Shown: one piece after another, positions 1-7,591 of the stretch
How positions within the stretch are numbered: the stretch's first letter is position 1
How the letters are laid out: each line of letters starts with the position of its first letter
DNA from: Flavobacteriales bacterium
GTDB taxonomy: Bacteria; Bacteroidota; Bacteroidia; NS11-12g; UBA955
Assembly: GCA_947450405.1 (NCBI GenBank)
Contig: CANFVI010000066.1
Location: forward strand, 1 to 8,677
DNA: 8,677 nt
Direction of reading: 5' to 3'
Made by a program: the position numbers and the translations under genes
Notes under the pieces: generated by a model
What the model saw: only the letters and a program-made list of their open reading frames with translations
The model's database searches: none
Told to the model about the DNA's origin: nothing

Positions 1-148
1 AGTATTATCACAACAAGAAACACCAAACTATTGGAATGAAACCCAATGAAGCATATTCAATATCTTTAAACCAAAATGCTGCATAATTCAAACCAAAATA
101 TTAACTTAGCACCACTAAACTTTGGTCCAACAACTGGGGAGTATTATA
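1..148 (+). mobile_element. Right end of an IS3-like insertion sequence (partial)
   Basis: The window opens inside a probable IS3-family element. A transposase tail ends at base 86. About 35-60 bases later (121-148) lies a sequence that, read inward on the other strand, has the layout CTCCCC...GTTGGACC, like the terminal inverted repeats of many IS3/IS150-group elements (CACCCCA...GTTGGACA). The outer boundary is uncertain: IS3 ends normally finish in CA, and here the likely terminal bases read TA, so the end may have decayed or lie a few bases away. The left end is outside the window, so neither the matching repeat nor a target duplication can be checked. The protease gene starts 46 bases beyond this end. 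Confidence 0.5.
3..86 (+). CDS. IS3-family transposase, C-terminal fragment (partial, 5' end outside window)
   Basis: Twenty-seven codons are open from the window edge to a TAA at 84-86. The peptide begins YYHNKKHQTIGMKPNEAY, which fits the end of the DDE integrase core of IS3-family transposases, where a Y-YN-KR-HQ-x-GxxxPxE pattern (short Y/N/K/R/H run, then a Gly and a Pro-x-Glu) closes the catalytic domain. Only this tail is visible, so the DDE residues cannot be seen. It is followed at the expected distance by an IS-like end. The short length limits certainty; another integrase-fold transposase is possible. Confidence 0.5.
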   Translation, partial: YYHNKKHQTIGMKPNEAYSISLNQNAA

Positions 149-194
149 CCTATCCTAGTCGAATTTTTAATGAATATAGAAAATTACAATAGAT

Positions 195-1706
195 ATGAAA
201 AAAGTATTTTTAATCTTACAATCGTTTTTTTGGGTGCTAAATTTAATCGGTCAAGAATACAATTCACAAAAGCCAATGTTATTAACTAATAATATAAAAT
301 TAGATTCTGTAAAATTAATTAAAATGGAACCTGTTGATAATGAGCTTGAGAAAAGACATTATGAAAATTCTAAGCCTCCTATATTTGCTATATCATTTGC
401 CACGGATTTAGATATTAAGAAAATAGGTCACAAATATTTGATATCTAATGGTACGGTTTATGTACTTGGCATTGTTTCGCCAAATGCAAAATCCTTGAAT
501 GTGATTTTTAGCAAGTTTCATTTAGAAGAAGGTTCGGTTGTCAATTTATTTAGTAGAGAAGGTAAACATACTATTGGTGGTTTTGATAAGCGATTTAATC
601 CGAAAGACTCTGGTTCATTGGGGACAATGCCAGTTGAAGGCGATATGATTTTTATTGAATTATTTGAGCCTTATGGAGCGAATTCTATTTGTATAATTGG
701 TAAAATTTCACACGACTTTTTAGGGTTCTACAAAAATGATCCCAATGGACCTTCTGGTGAATGTAATATCGATATTTTATGTGCTCAAGGAAATCCATGG
801 CATAAAGAAAAGGCTTCGGTTGCATTGATTGTTAGAGGAGGAAATACTTGGTGCTCTGGTGCACTTATAAATAATACGGGGGAAGATGGACGCGAACTTT
901 TTTTAACTGCCCACCATTGCTATGATTTTGAATCAATTCAGGATAATATCAATGAAGCCGCTAATTCGGTATTTATATTTAATAAAGAAAGCCCTTGGTG
1001 TAATGGTCCACATGGACCCACAACTATGACGATTTCTGGTTCAACAATAAAGTCATATTGGAAAACAACAGATTTTGAGTTACTCGAGTTAAATAGCCAA
1101 GTACCCACTAGCTATTATCCCTATTATTCTGGTTGGGATAGGAATATTGCTTTACCAACTCATACAGTAGGCATACATCATCCAAATGGAGATGACAAAA
1201 TGTTATCTCTTGATTATCAAAGTCCTGATATCAAAAATTATAATATCACAAATCTTTGTAATGGTGCAACTGGAAACGATTTTTGGAAAATAATCGATTG
1301 GGATGAAGGAATAACAGAAGGTGGATCATCAGGTAGTCCGTTATTTAATCAGAGTCATAGAATTATTGGGGAATTGACTGGTGGGTGTTCAGCTTGCGGT
1401 TATAATTTATCCGATTTCTATGGAAGACTACCTGTATCTTGGTTTGGCGGTGGTAGTTCAATAAATCGATTAAGTGATTGGCTAGATCCATTGAACCTCT
1501 CTCCAAGCCAGTATTTCGGTCTTCGTTATATTAGATTCTATTCTGTAAATCATGATGCTACTTTCACCGGTGATGTTGTGAAATTTCACGATGTTGATGT
1601 TTTGCCAGGATTCGATGTAGTAGTAAATGAGTTACAGGAAAGGTTTGAGGCAACTGGTACATTAGATATTCCCTCTGGTGCCACATTTACAGTAGATAGG
1701 CCTTAA
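195..1706 (+). CDS. Secreted lysyl endopeptidase-like serine protease (family S1)
   Basis: A 503-residue secreted protease. Residues 1-20 form a Sec signal peptide (MKKVF then a hydrophobic stretch, ending near IGQ). Residues 25-190 look like a propeptide or N-terminal domain, and about 190-445 are a trypsin fold. The visible triad is His241 (LTAHHC), Asp293 (TTDFELL) and Ser379 (GGSSGSP). The stretch from 372 to 432 follows Achromobacter protease I closely (GSSGSP, GGxSxC, SDxYGR, SWxGGG, RLSDWLDP). Asp407 in SDFYGR falls where that enzyme has Asp225, which gives lysine specificity, so cleavage after Lys is likely. The residue matching its His210 is Thr395. Residues 455-503 resemble the PGF/GATF beta segments found near T9SS anchors, but the protein stops without a full sorting domain. 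No clear Shine-Dalgarno is present, which is usual in this phylum. Family call is secure; specificity is inferred. Confidence 0.88.
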   Translation: MKKVFLILQSFFWVLNLIGQEYNSQKPMLLTNNIKLDSVKLIKMEPVDNELEKRHYENSKPPIFAISFATDLDIKKIGHKYLISNGTVYVLGIVSPNAKSLNVIFSKFHLEEGSVVNLFSREGKHTIGGFDKRFNPKDSGSLGTMPVEGDMIFIELFEPYGANSICIIGKISHDFLGFYKNDPNGPSGECNIDILCAQGNPWHKEKASVALIVRGGNTWCSGALINNTGEDGRELFLTAHHCYDFESIQDNINEAANSVFIFNKESPWCNGPHGPTTMTISGSTIKSYWKTTDFELLELNSQVPTSYYPYYSGWDRNIALPTHTVGIHHPNGDDKMLSLDYQSPDIKNYNITNLCNGATGNDFWKIIDWDEGITEGGSSGSPLFNQSHRIIGELTGGCSACGYNLSDFYGRLPVSWFGGGSSINRLSDWLDPLNLSPSQYFGLRYIRFYSVNHDATFTGDVVKFHDVDVLPGFDVVVNELQERFEATGTLDIPSGATFTVDRP

Positions 1707-1726
1707 TTTTAATAGATTTATAATAT

Positions 1727-2061
1727 ATGAAGTCTAAATTAATTTATTTGCTCTTGTTTATTAAACAGATTAGATATGGCGCATAAAATAGATATTCCTG
1801 ATATTGGTAAGCCAATGTTGATAATTGGGTATAATGCATTTTATAGCAATTTTGAAATAGAAGATTTTGAATTTATTTTAGATTTCAAGGTGGACTTAGA
1901 TTTAGAATATTCCCATTTTACAAAAGCACTTCCTTTAGTTAGGGGGGCGTGCTTACGAATTGGTCGTGGAATTTTTCCTAAAAGTTGATTTGAAAACATA
2001 TTTAACGATTATTGGTTACCAAATTGCCAATAATGGGAAAGATAGATTAAATATATGTTAA
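1727..2061 (+). pseudogene. Short hypothetical reading frame(s), possibly one frameshifted gene
   Basis: Three adjacent open pieces follow one another in shifting frames. Bases 1727-1786 encode MKSKLIYLLLF..., signal-peptide-like, then stop. Bases 1776-1988 encode a 70-residue frame starting MAHKIDIPDIGKP. Its last ~14 residues (ACLRIGRGIFPKS) look unlike protein. Just before them is a run of six G (1942-1947). Dropping one G continues the reading as RAYELVVEFFLKVDL... to a TAA at 2059-2061, and this continuation looks more protein-like. The joined product would be about 110 residues. I do not recognise a family. It could be a decayed gene, a sequencing error in the G run, or just the 70-codon frame as an intact small gene. 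No function is proposed. Confidence 0.35.
2008..2034. repeat. Inverted repeat (8-bp perfect arms)
   Basis: ATTATTGG at 2008-2015 and CCAATAAT at 2027-2034 are perfect inverted copies around an 11-base spacer. A weaker outer dyad surrounds them: AACATATTTAA at 1995-2005 against TTAAATATATGTT at 2047-2059. It lies upstream of the cysteine-rich protein gene and overlaps the possible frameshifted tail of the preceding reading frame. There is no T-run after it, so it is not a standard terminator. It could be an operator or leader hairpin, or chance in AT-rich DNA. Confidence 0.3.
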
Positions 2062-2111
2062 TCATAATGTTAAATCATATGCTGTGAAATAAAACATTAC
2101 CAATTAATAAG

Positions 2112-2143
2112 AAAACATAAAACATAAAACATAAAAAAAAAAT
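2112..2143 (+). promoter_or_regulatory. A-rich translation leader with three AAAACAT repeats
   Basis: Three tandem copies of the 7-base unit AAAACAT (2112-2132) run into a stretch of A and then the ATG at 2144. There is no Shine-Dalgarno sequence. A-rich, unstructured leaders immediately before the start codon are typical of well-translated Bacteroidota genes, so this supports the chosen start of the downstream gene. The heptamer repetition is probably slippage in a low-complexity leader rather than a protein-binding array. Confidence 0.45.
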
Positions 2144-2605
2144 ATGAAAAAACTAAAACAAATGCTTTTGATGTCTATCTTGACATTAATCAGTACTGCT
2201 CTCCACGCTCAGTGGACCCCTTGTACACCATGTAATCCAAATCCTTGTTTAAGCGGTGAATTAACCAATAACACTGGATGTGAAATTATTTTTGAGGTAT
2301 TATTTCCTGGCAACCCCCAGTGCTCATCAAATATTATTTTGCGGATTCCTATCGGTGTGCAGAAAATGAAGTATTCAATTACTTGTCATAAATGTATTGA
2401 TGGTCCATGTTCTTGTCCGATTGGTTTAAAGCTACTCGATCCAGCAGATCAAACCACACCATTGGGGATCGTTAATTTTACGAATTATGTACCGCCGGCA
2501 ACATTTATTAATAATTATTCTACAACGGCTGGAGGTTGTGGACCTAGTTTTAATGTTCAATACAATTTGCTATCTAGTTCTGTAATAAATATTACTATTA
2601 TGTAA
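2144..2605 (+). CDS. Small cysteine-rich secreted protein, function unknown
   Basis: A 153-residue protein with a clear Sec signal peptide: MKKLKQ, a hydrophobic core, and cleavage probably after LHAQ near residue 23. The mature part holds ten cysteines, starting with a CxxCxxxxC cluster (CTPCNPNPC) just after the signal peptide and including CHKC and CSC around residues 82-93. This suggests several disulfides in an extracytoplasmic protein. The rest is rich in Asn, Thr, Pro and beta-prone segments (LTNNTGCEIIFEV), compatible with a beta-sandwich. No lipobox, catalytic motif or T9SS sorting domain is visible, so it probably ends in the periplasm, or at the surface with a partner. The next gene starts 30 bases after its stop, suggesting an operon. 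I do not recognise the family. Confidence 0.75.
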   Translation: MKKLKQMLLMSILTLISTALHAQWTPCTPCNPNPCLSGELTNNTGCEIIFEVLFPGNPQCSSNIILRIPIGVQKMKYSITCHKCIDGPCSCPIGLKLLDPADQTTPLGIVNFTNYVPPATFINNYSTTAGGCGPSFNVQYNLLSSSVINITIM

Positions 2606-2635
2606 TAATTTAGCTTAAACTTGTGAATAAATCAG

Positions 2636-5128
2636 ATGAGGGTAAATATTGAAAATATAATTGTAATATTAATTATATTTAGTTCTAAAGAATTATTTGC
2701 CCAATCTGATTATTCCAAATACCGTTTGTTTGATAGCGGGTATGTTGATTTTACAACTAAAAATACTCAGTTCGTAGACAAAGCTCCATTCGAATTAACA
2801 TGGCTATATCAAGGGAAATATGAAAGTAGAAATACTTATACAGCAGTTGGAATAGAACAGGCGAATCGTTATACGTTTATCCAAGACACTGCTGGGGTTT
2901 TGAGATATTATGCCGATCATGCCGGTGTTTATTCAAATCGATCTGGTATTGTTTTTAAGTCTTATTTGTTGAACAAAAAAATTCCAATGCCAGGTTGTTG
3001 GTTAAGCGATTCATTTTATCCCATTCCCAATACCCCATTCAAATGCGGGGAGTATTTAGATACTGCAGAAAATTTTGGATATTCCAACTGTGTGAGATTT
3101 GGGAAAACCAACCAATATGGAATAGGTGTTTGGGATTACTTAAACAACGGTTTTCGTTTGCTGAGACTAAGTTATGACGATGTAAGTGGCGACAAAATTG
3201 TGAGCACCTTTATCTTGCCAAATGCAGGTAAATTGACAACCATAACTTGTGGCCCAAACGATAGTACTTTTTGGGTTGTGTCCATGTTGAAAAATATGCA
3301 CACAATTCAAGTGTATTTGTGGTCATTCAATTCTCTGCAATTGAATCAAACCATAGAAATAGGTGATACGTCTCATTTAAAGGCTTATGCACATAGAATG
3401 AAATTTTCACCTGACAATACCAAAATGGTTATGATTAAGCGGTATAAAAATAGCACGGCAATTTTGGGTGATCAAAGTAATTTAAATAATACCTCGTATT
3501 TGTTTGATTTTAATTATCAAAACGGTAAACTTTCCAATCAACAAAAGATTCCAATTTACGGGAATCAATTAGAATTTAGTCCAAATTCTCAATATTTGTA
3601 CATAATTCATGCTTTTTCCACGATGGATTCCAATGGTTATTTATTCGGGAAGTCATCATCAATTATTGGGTATTTGAGTCGATTTACCATCCCGTCAAAA
3701 TCAACTAAATTACTGCAAAAAATAGGCAATTTCCTTTATAGTATCCAATTATTGCCGGATGGAAACATCTATTGGTATAACACTTATAGCAATAATTTGA
3801 AGTACGTTTTTGAGCGATTAGAAAATTGCAACGACACACAATCAGCAAATTTCAAGAGATATACCTCGAAAATTGATGTAGTGAATGGGTTTCGTTTCAA
3901 TTTTGGTGAAACTGGTCCCAGTCTTTATCCAGAAATATTGCCCTGTAAATGTTATGAGCCAGAATCGAAACCTGCTAAAATTGAATCTTGTGGTAAAGAT
4001 TCGCTCGTAATTCGGAATTATTCACGTAGGTATGACTCGTTGCTCATTGCGTGGGGCGATGGTTCATCAAATGTTTACAAGCAAATTGATAGTACCTTCA
4101 AACATACTTACACTCATAGTGGAAGGTACATTGTGAGTACAAATTACAAGAGTGTGTTTCAAGAATTTACCAAATATGATACCATTATCACTAAAGGAAA
4201 TATAATATTAAATATCCCGAAGGATACATTTTTTTGTCCAACAGATAAATTGTCAATGGATCTTGCGATTCAAGATACAAATTTGGTTTGGAGTTTGACA
4301 AACAAATCAGCAAGGCAATTTATTCAATCAGGTGATTTCAAATATCAATACAAAGAACTTTGGTGCAATTTTTTGGATTCTATTCATGTTACCCAAAAGG
4401 TGAAGCCTTGGAATCCTCCAATAAAGGATACGCTAATTTGTTTTGGAGAGAATATTTCAATTTCTGTTCCCTCAAAATATAAAATCGTTTGGGATAAAAA
4501 TCCATCGGATACAAACGCATATAAAATATTTAAAACAACCAGCGCACATGAGTTGAGTTTTTCGGATGGATACTGTAACTACAAGGATTCTATTGCAGTA
4601 ACGGTTACGTCCCCAATGAATTTAAAGGTTGTTCAGGTAGATACCACCATTTGTCATATGTTAAATCCTATTGAAATTCAAATAAGTGGTAATTATCTAC
4701 AAATGAAATCCATTTTTTGGAATTCCGAACAAACCAATTCGATGAAATATGCCACGAATAAATTGAGTAAAATTATAATTTCTGTGGTAGATACTTTTGG
4801 TTGTAAGGAGGACGTTCAAATTATTCCCATTAGTAGTTGTCATCCACATATTTACATTCCGAATGCATTTACGCCGAATGGATTTGGGCCAGAGGCGAAT
4901 GAATATTTCAAACCAGTAATTACGGATGGAATTTTAAAGAGTTTTAAAATTTACAACCGTTGGGGAGCGAAAATTTTTGACAATGCGAACAACAAAGGTT
5001 GGGATGGGACCTCCGAAAACATTGAATCTCCTGAAGGTATTTATATTTATGAAATTGAAATAATTACAAATTTCAAAGATTGGAATTATATCTATCGGTA
5101 TTTGGGAAACTTTCAGTTAATGAGATAG
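2636..5128 (+). CDS. T9SS type B sorted surface protein with propeller-like and PKD-like regions
   Basis: An 830-residue exported protein. Residues 1-23 are a signal peptide ending near LFAQ. About 50-430 contain repeated beta-propeller-like strands (MKFSPDNTKMVMI at 255, LEFSPNSQYLYII at 312, LLPDGNIYW at 372), as in WD40-like propellers of surface proteins in this phylum. Residues 452-502 resemble a PKD/Ig-like domain, with WGDG at 473-476 and FKHTYTHSGRY at 488. Further Ig-like beta segments follow to about 735. Residues 739-830 are the gliding-motility-associated C-terminal domain: IPNAFTPNG, FKIYNRWGAKIFD, KGWDG, and EGIYIYEIE. This type B domain directs secretion and surface attachment through T9SS. 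The many Ser/Thr/Asn-rich repeats fit adhesion or matrix binding. Ligand is unknown. It probably shares a transcript with the cysteine-rich gene 30 bases upstream. Confidence 0.88.
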   Translation: MRVNIENIIVILIIFSSKELFAQSDYSKYRLFDSGYVDFTTKNTQFVDKAPFELTWLYQGKYESRNTYTAVGIEQANRYTFIQDTAGVLRYYADHAGVYSNRSGIVFKSYLLNKKIPMPGCWLSDSFYPIPNTPFKCGEYLDTAENFGYSNCVRFGKTNQYGIGVWDYLNNGFRLLRLSYDDVSGDKIVSTFILPNAGKLTTITCGPNDSTFWVVSMLKNMHTIQVYLWSFNSLQLNQTIEIGDTSHLKAYAHRMKFSPDNTKMVMIKRYKNSTAILGDQSNLNNTSYLFDFNYQNGKLSNQQKIPIYGNQLEFSPNSQYLYIIHAFSTMDSNGYLFGKSSSIIGYLSRFTIPSKSTKLLQKIGNFLYSIQLLPDGNIYWYNTYSNNLKYVFERLENCNDTQSANFKRYTSKIDVVNGFRFNFGETGPSLYPEILPCKCYEPESKPAKIESCGKDSLVIRNYSRRYDSLLIAWGDGSSNVYKQIDSTFKHTYTHSGRYIVSTNYKSVFQEFTKYDTIITKGNIILNIPKDTFFCPTDKLSMDLAIQDTNLVWSLTNKSARQFIQSGDFKYQYKELWCNFLDSIHVTQKVKPWNPPIKDTLICFGENISISVPSKYKIVWDKNPSDTNAYKIFKTTSAHELSFSDGYCNYKDSIAVTVTSPMNLKVVQVDTTICHMLNPIEIQISGNYLQMKSIFWNSEQTNSMKYATNKLSKIIISVVDTFGCKEDVQIIPISSCHPHIYIPNAFTPNGFGPEANEYFKPVITDGILKSFKIYNRWGAKIFDNANNKGWDGTSENIESPEGIYIYEIEIITNFKDWNYIYRYLGNFQLMR

Positions 5129-5585
5129 GATTAATGGAAATAAAGTTAGAGTGATTTTGCCGTGGAGGAAGAACTAGTATGATTTCTAGAAGAATCAATA
5201 ATACTGCTATGGAATACTTAACAACTGCTTTGGACTTCCAATTGGTTGAATTATTTCCATTTTGGAAATAGTTTGGAACTAAATCCTATAGTTATTTGTT
5301 ATAATAAACAAGAAATTCTATTTTATTCACATAAAGAGCTTTTTCGATTCGAATTGGTCTTTTTTTTGAATTTAAACAGTTCTTTTTATTAAAAAATCAA
5401 AAATAAAGACATTTTAGGATAAATAAAGTTCACCTATAGTTTCTATCATCTTTTGTATATTTTTACGAAATGTTCCAGATCAGCTTTAAAATGGGGTGGT
5501 AGAATTCAGGTTGGAATATTTAGTCAAGTATTAGAAATACAAAGCTCCAAGTTTGCATGTCACCCAGCCTGACGCAAAACCCTTA
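5129..5585. other. Intergenic region without a convincing gene (457 bp)
   Basis: This gap separates the + strand secretome genes from the - strand ATPase/nuclease gene, so the two transcription units converge here. It holds a hairpin at 5252-5270, a 30-codon reading frame at 5179-5271 preceded by GGAGG, a promoter-like stretch near 5444-5465 leading to a 10-codon frame at 5470-5502, and an imperfect dyad at 5561-5598. Several homopolymer T and A tracts are present. No longer reading frame survives on either strand. The mix of gene-start-like remnants suggests this may be the scar of an insertion or deletion at the edge of the accessory island. Confidence 0.5.
5252..5270. terminator. Hairpin between convergent genes, possible weak terminator
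   Basis: TATTTCCA at 5252-5259 pairs perfectly with TGGAAATA at 5263-5270 across a 3-base TTT loop. The stem can be extended outward by several A-T and G-T pairs. It lies about 120 bases after the stop of the T9SS surface protein. No T-run follows immediately, so termination would be inefficient or factor-assisted. A second copy of TGGAAATA at 5135-5142 could compete for the left arm. Confidence 0.3.
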
Positions 5586-5598
5586 TTACTGGCTGGTG
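5561..5598 (-). repeat. Imperfect inverted repeat across the stop of the ATPase gene
   Basis: CACCCAGCC at 5561-5569 and GGCTGGTG at 5591-5598 are inverted copies with one bulged base, separated by about 21 bases. The right arm lies inside the last codons of the - strand ATPase/nuclease gene and the left arm is beyond its double stop (TAATAA, 5583-5588). The pairing is GC-rich against an AT-rich background, so an RNA stem at the 3' end of this transcript is plausible. There is no downstream U-run to make it a standard terminator. Confidence 0.3.
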
Positions 5599-7571
5599 TT
5601 TCCAGTTGTTACATTTAATTCGCTTGGTAAGTATTTCTTATATTTTGATTTTAAATAGTCAAGTCCTTGTTGGTTGTCTTGCAAGTTTAAATTGAGTTTT
5701 TCTTTTATAAACTCGTGTCTTTGTTTTGCTTCACTTATAATGTCGCCCCACGATAAAATGTAAACATCAAAATTTTCTCCTTCGTGTATGTGTCCGTATT
5801 TTCTATTTTTCTGAGTCAATAACGGTCTAATTTCAGGCTTAAAATCTTTTGTTACAAGTATAAATTTCCATTTTGTTTTTCCTTTTTGAAATCTGTTGTC
5901 GTTAGCAACTTTTGTTGCATAAGATTCTATTTGTGTTTTTTCGTCAAAACCAGCGTCTAAACTGGGTCTTTTTAGTTCTATTACAAGATTTTCTTTTCCG
6001 GCTGTTCCTTGGCTGTATTGTTGCCATAAACAAACGTCAGGAATAGTTTCAAGTTCATGATTGTCAGAAGAATTTACAACATCTTCAAAATCATCACGTT
6101 TTAAGCAGTCTTTTAAATACGCTTTTAAAACATTTTTCAAAGTAAGGTCGTCAACACCGTATGTATATTCGTCACCAAATAACCAAGTTTCTTTGACTAT
6201 GATTTTATGCAAATGTCTGCGCTCAAGAGTATTTTTATTTAAGTCTTTGTCGTAAATAAGTTGCTCTAACCCGCTAAGGAAATTCAGACGGTTTTTGATT
6301 TCTGTCATCGCGTCAATGATGCTGGATAATGAAGTGCTTTCAAGTAATTCTGCTAAGTCTTCTCGTTGCTCTTCGGGTAGCTCAATTATTTCACTTAAAA
6401 TTCGTCTTAAATTTTTTGAATCATTATCAAGTGCTTCACTCAAAAGTTTAAGTGTCAGTTTTTTGCTTTTATTATCTTGTTCATTGAATGAAGGTAAATG
6501 CTCGTGAACTTGCAAAGCAACAATGTCGAATACTTGTCTTTTAGATTCTTCAAGTAAGTCCTCTGCGGGTTCTTTGTATGGATATAAATTCTTTTGTTTT
6601 AGTTCTTGTATGAATTCCTTGGAGTATTCGTGTAATCTCTTTTTTACATATTCACGGGCAAAGTCTTTTGCGGTTTTAATTACATCATTGACGGTTTCAT
6701 CACTTTCAAATAAGTCAAGTACGTTTTCTCGGTGTAATTTTTCAATGTAAATAGATTGAATAAAAATAGAAATTGGAATACTTGAACGTAAACCTAAATT
6801 TGTTTCTTGAAATGGTATTCCTTGTGCATTGCACAAGTATGTTTTCTTTTTATTATCAAAAGTCCATTCGATAATTTTTATTACGAACTTGTAATTTAAA
6901 TTTTCACCAACTTCTATTGTTATTTCGGTTTGCTCTGTATTCTTAAACAAAGACTCAAAACTAAGTTCGTTACCATTAAAAAGTATTTTGAATTTTGGAT
7001 AACTAATCCAATAAGAAGCAAATTTTTCTTCTAACTCTTTACGGTTTTCAATTTTTAGTGCTTGGTCTGCATTTTTCGCATTAACGTTATTAATTTCAAC
7101 TTTGAAGCCTGAAGAACCTTCTCCTTTTTTTGCTTTTTTCAAGTCACTTAATTCGGTTCTTGAAAGTTGATTTCTATCAATAGTTATTGAAAATTCAGAA
7201 AAGTCGTCTTTGCTATCGTACACGCTTGTAAACTTAACTAAGTCGCCAAGTGATAAACATTTATATCTTCCTTTCCCTTCTTTACCATGATATTGTCGTC
7301 CGCTTGGACTTTGTGTTTGCGTTTTCTTCTCAGAGCCTCCAATTCTAGAAAAAATGTCTTGTGCTTTTTCATATGTTAAACCATGTCCGTTGTCAGTTAT
7401 TATTATGAAATTATATCCGCCAAGACTATTTGTTTTATATTCTACGTTTATTTCTGTTGCGTCAGCGTCAAGAGAGTTCCATAGAAGTTCCGCCAATGAG
7501 TTTACTCCATTTGCTTTGGTAAGAGATTCAATGTGGTCTTTCTCAACTCCGATGTCAATTATTTTACTCAT
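5586..7571 (-). CDS. GHKL (MORC/MutL/Hsp90-like) ATPase fused to a Shedu-like PD-(D/E)XK nuclease
   Basis: A 661-residue cytoplasmic protein. The N-terminal ~200 residues carry the Bergerat ATP-binding motifs: Glu28 and Asn32 (ELLWNSLDADA), DNGHG at 60-64, and a glycine-rich lid GKEGKGRYK at 96-104. A transducer-like region follows, with a conserved-looking LHREN near 279. Residues 290-450 are helical and charged, probably coiled coil. The C-terminal part (about 448-625) has WLFGDEY at 463-469, then Asp512 (IPDVCLW), Glu532-x-Lys534 (LVIELKRPS) and Gln547/Tyr551, the signature of a PD-(D/E)XK nuclease of Shedu/DUF4263 type. ATP-driven dimer closure probably controls DNA cleavage, and a phage- or plasmid-defence role is likely but inferred. 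An in-frame TGA two codons before the ATG fixes the start. The helix-turn-helix gene upstream is on the same strand but separated by a terminator, so this is probably its own transcript. Confidence 0.85.
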   Translation of the reverse strand: MSKIIDIGVEKDHIESLTKANGVNSLAELLWNSLDADATEINVEYKTNSLGGYNFIIITDNGHGLTYEKAQDIFSRIGGSEKKTQTQSPSGRQYHGKEGKGRYKCLSLGDLVKFTSVYDSKDDFSEFSITIDRNQLSRTELSDLKKAKKGEGSSGFKVEINNVNAKNADQALKIENRKELEEKFASYWISYPKFKILFNGNELSFESLFKNTEQTEITIEVGENLNYKFVIKIIEWTFDNKKKTYLCNAQGIPFQETNLGLRSSIPISIFIQSIYIEKLHRENVLDLFESDETVNDVIKTAKDFAREYVKKRLHEYSKEFIQELKQKNLYPYKEPAEDLLEESKRQVFDIVALQVHEHLPSFNEQDNKSKKLTLKLLSEALDNDSKNLRRILSEIIELPEEQREDLAELLESTSLSSIIDAMTEIKNRLNFLSGLEQLIYDKDLNKNTLERRHLHKIIVKETWLFGDEYTYGVDDLTLKNVLKAYLKDCLKRDDFEDVVNSSDNHELETIPDVCLWQQYSQGTAGKENLVIELKRPSLDAGFDEKTQIESYATKVANDNRFQKGKTKWKFILVTKDFKPEIRPLLTQKNRKYGHIHEGENFDVYILSWGDIISEAKQRHEFIKEKLNLNLQDNQQGLDYLKSKYKKYLPSELNVTTGNTSQ

Positions 7572-7591
7572 TTGTCAGTATTGTGTTTTTT

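Noticed and set aside
2112..2132. Three AAAACAT repeats as a possible binding array or CRISPR-like repeat
   Set aside because: The units are contiguous 7-mers with no spacers in an A-rich leader; slippage in low-complexity sequence is the simpler reading.
2995..3177. 60-codon + strand frame inside the T9SS surface protein gene
   Set aside because: It is out of frame within a strongly supported gene and has no recognisable domain.
5252..5270. Hairpin as a strong intrinsic terminator
   Set aside because: The stem is perfect, but no T-run follows on either strand; kept only as a weak terminator candidate.
5586..7571. Reading the ATPase gene as a DNA mismatch repair MutL or an Hsp90 (HtpG) housekeeping protein
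   Set aside because: The ATPase motifs are shared, but the C-terminus has a PD-(D/E)XK nuclease signature, not the MutL dimerisation/endonuclease domain or the HtpG middle and C-terminal domains.
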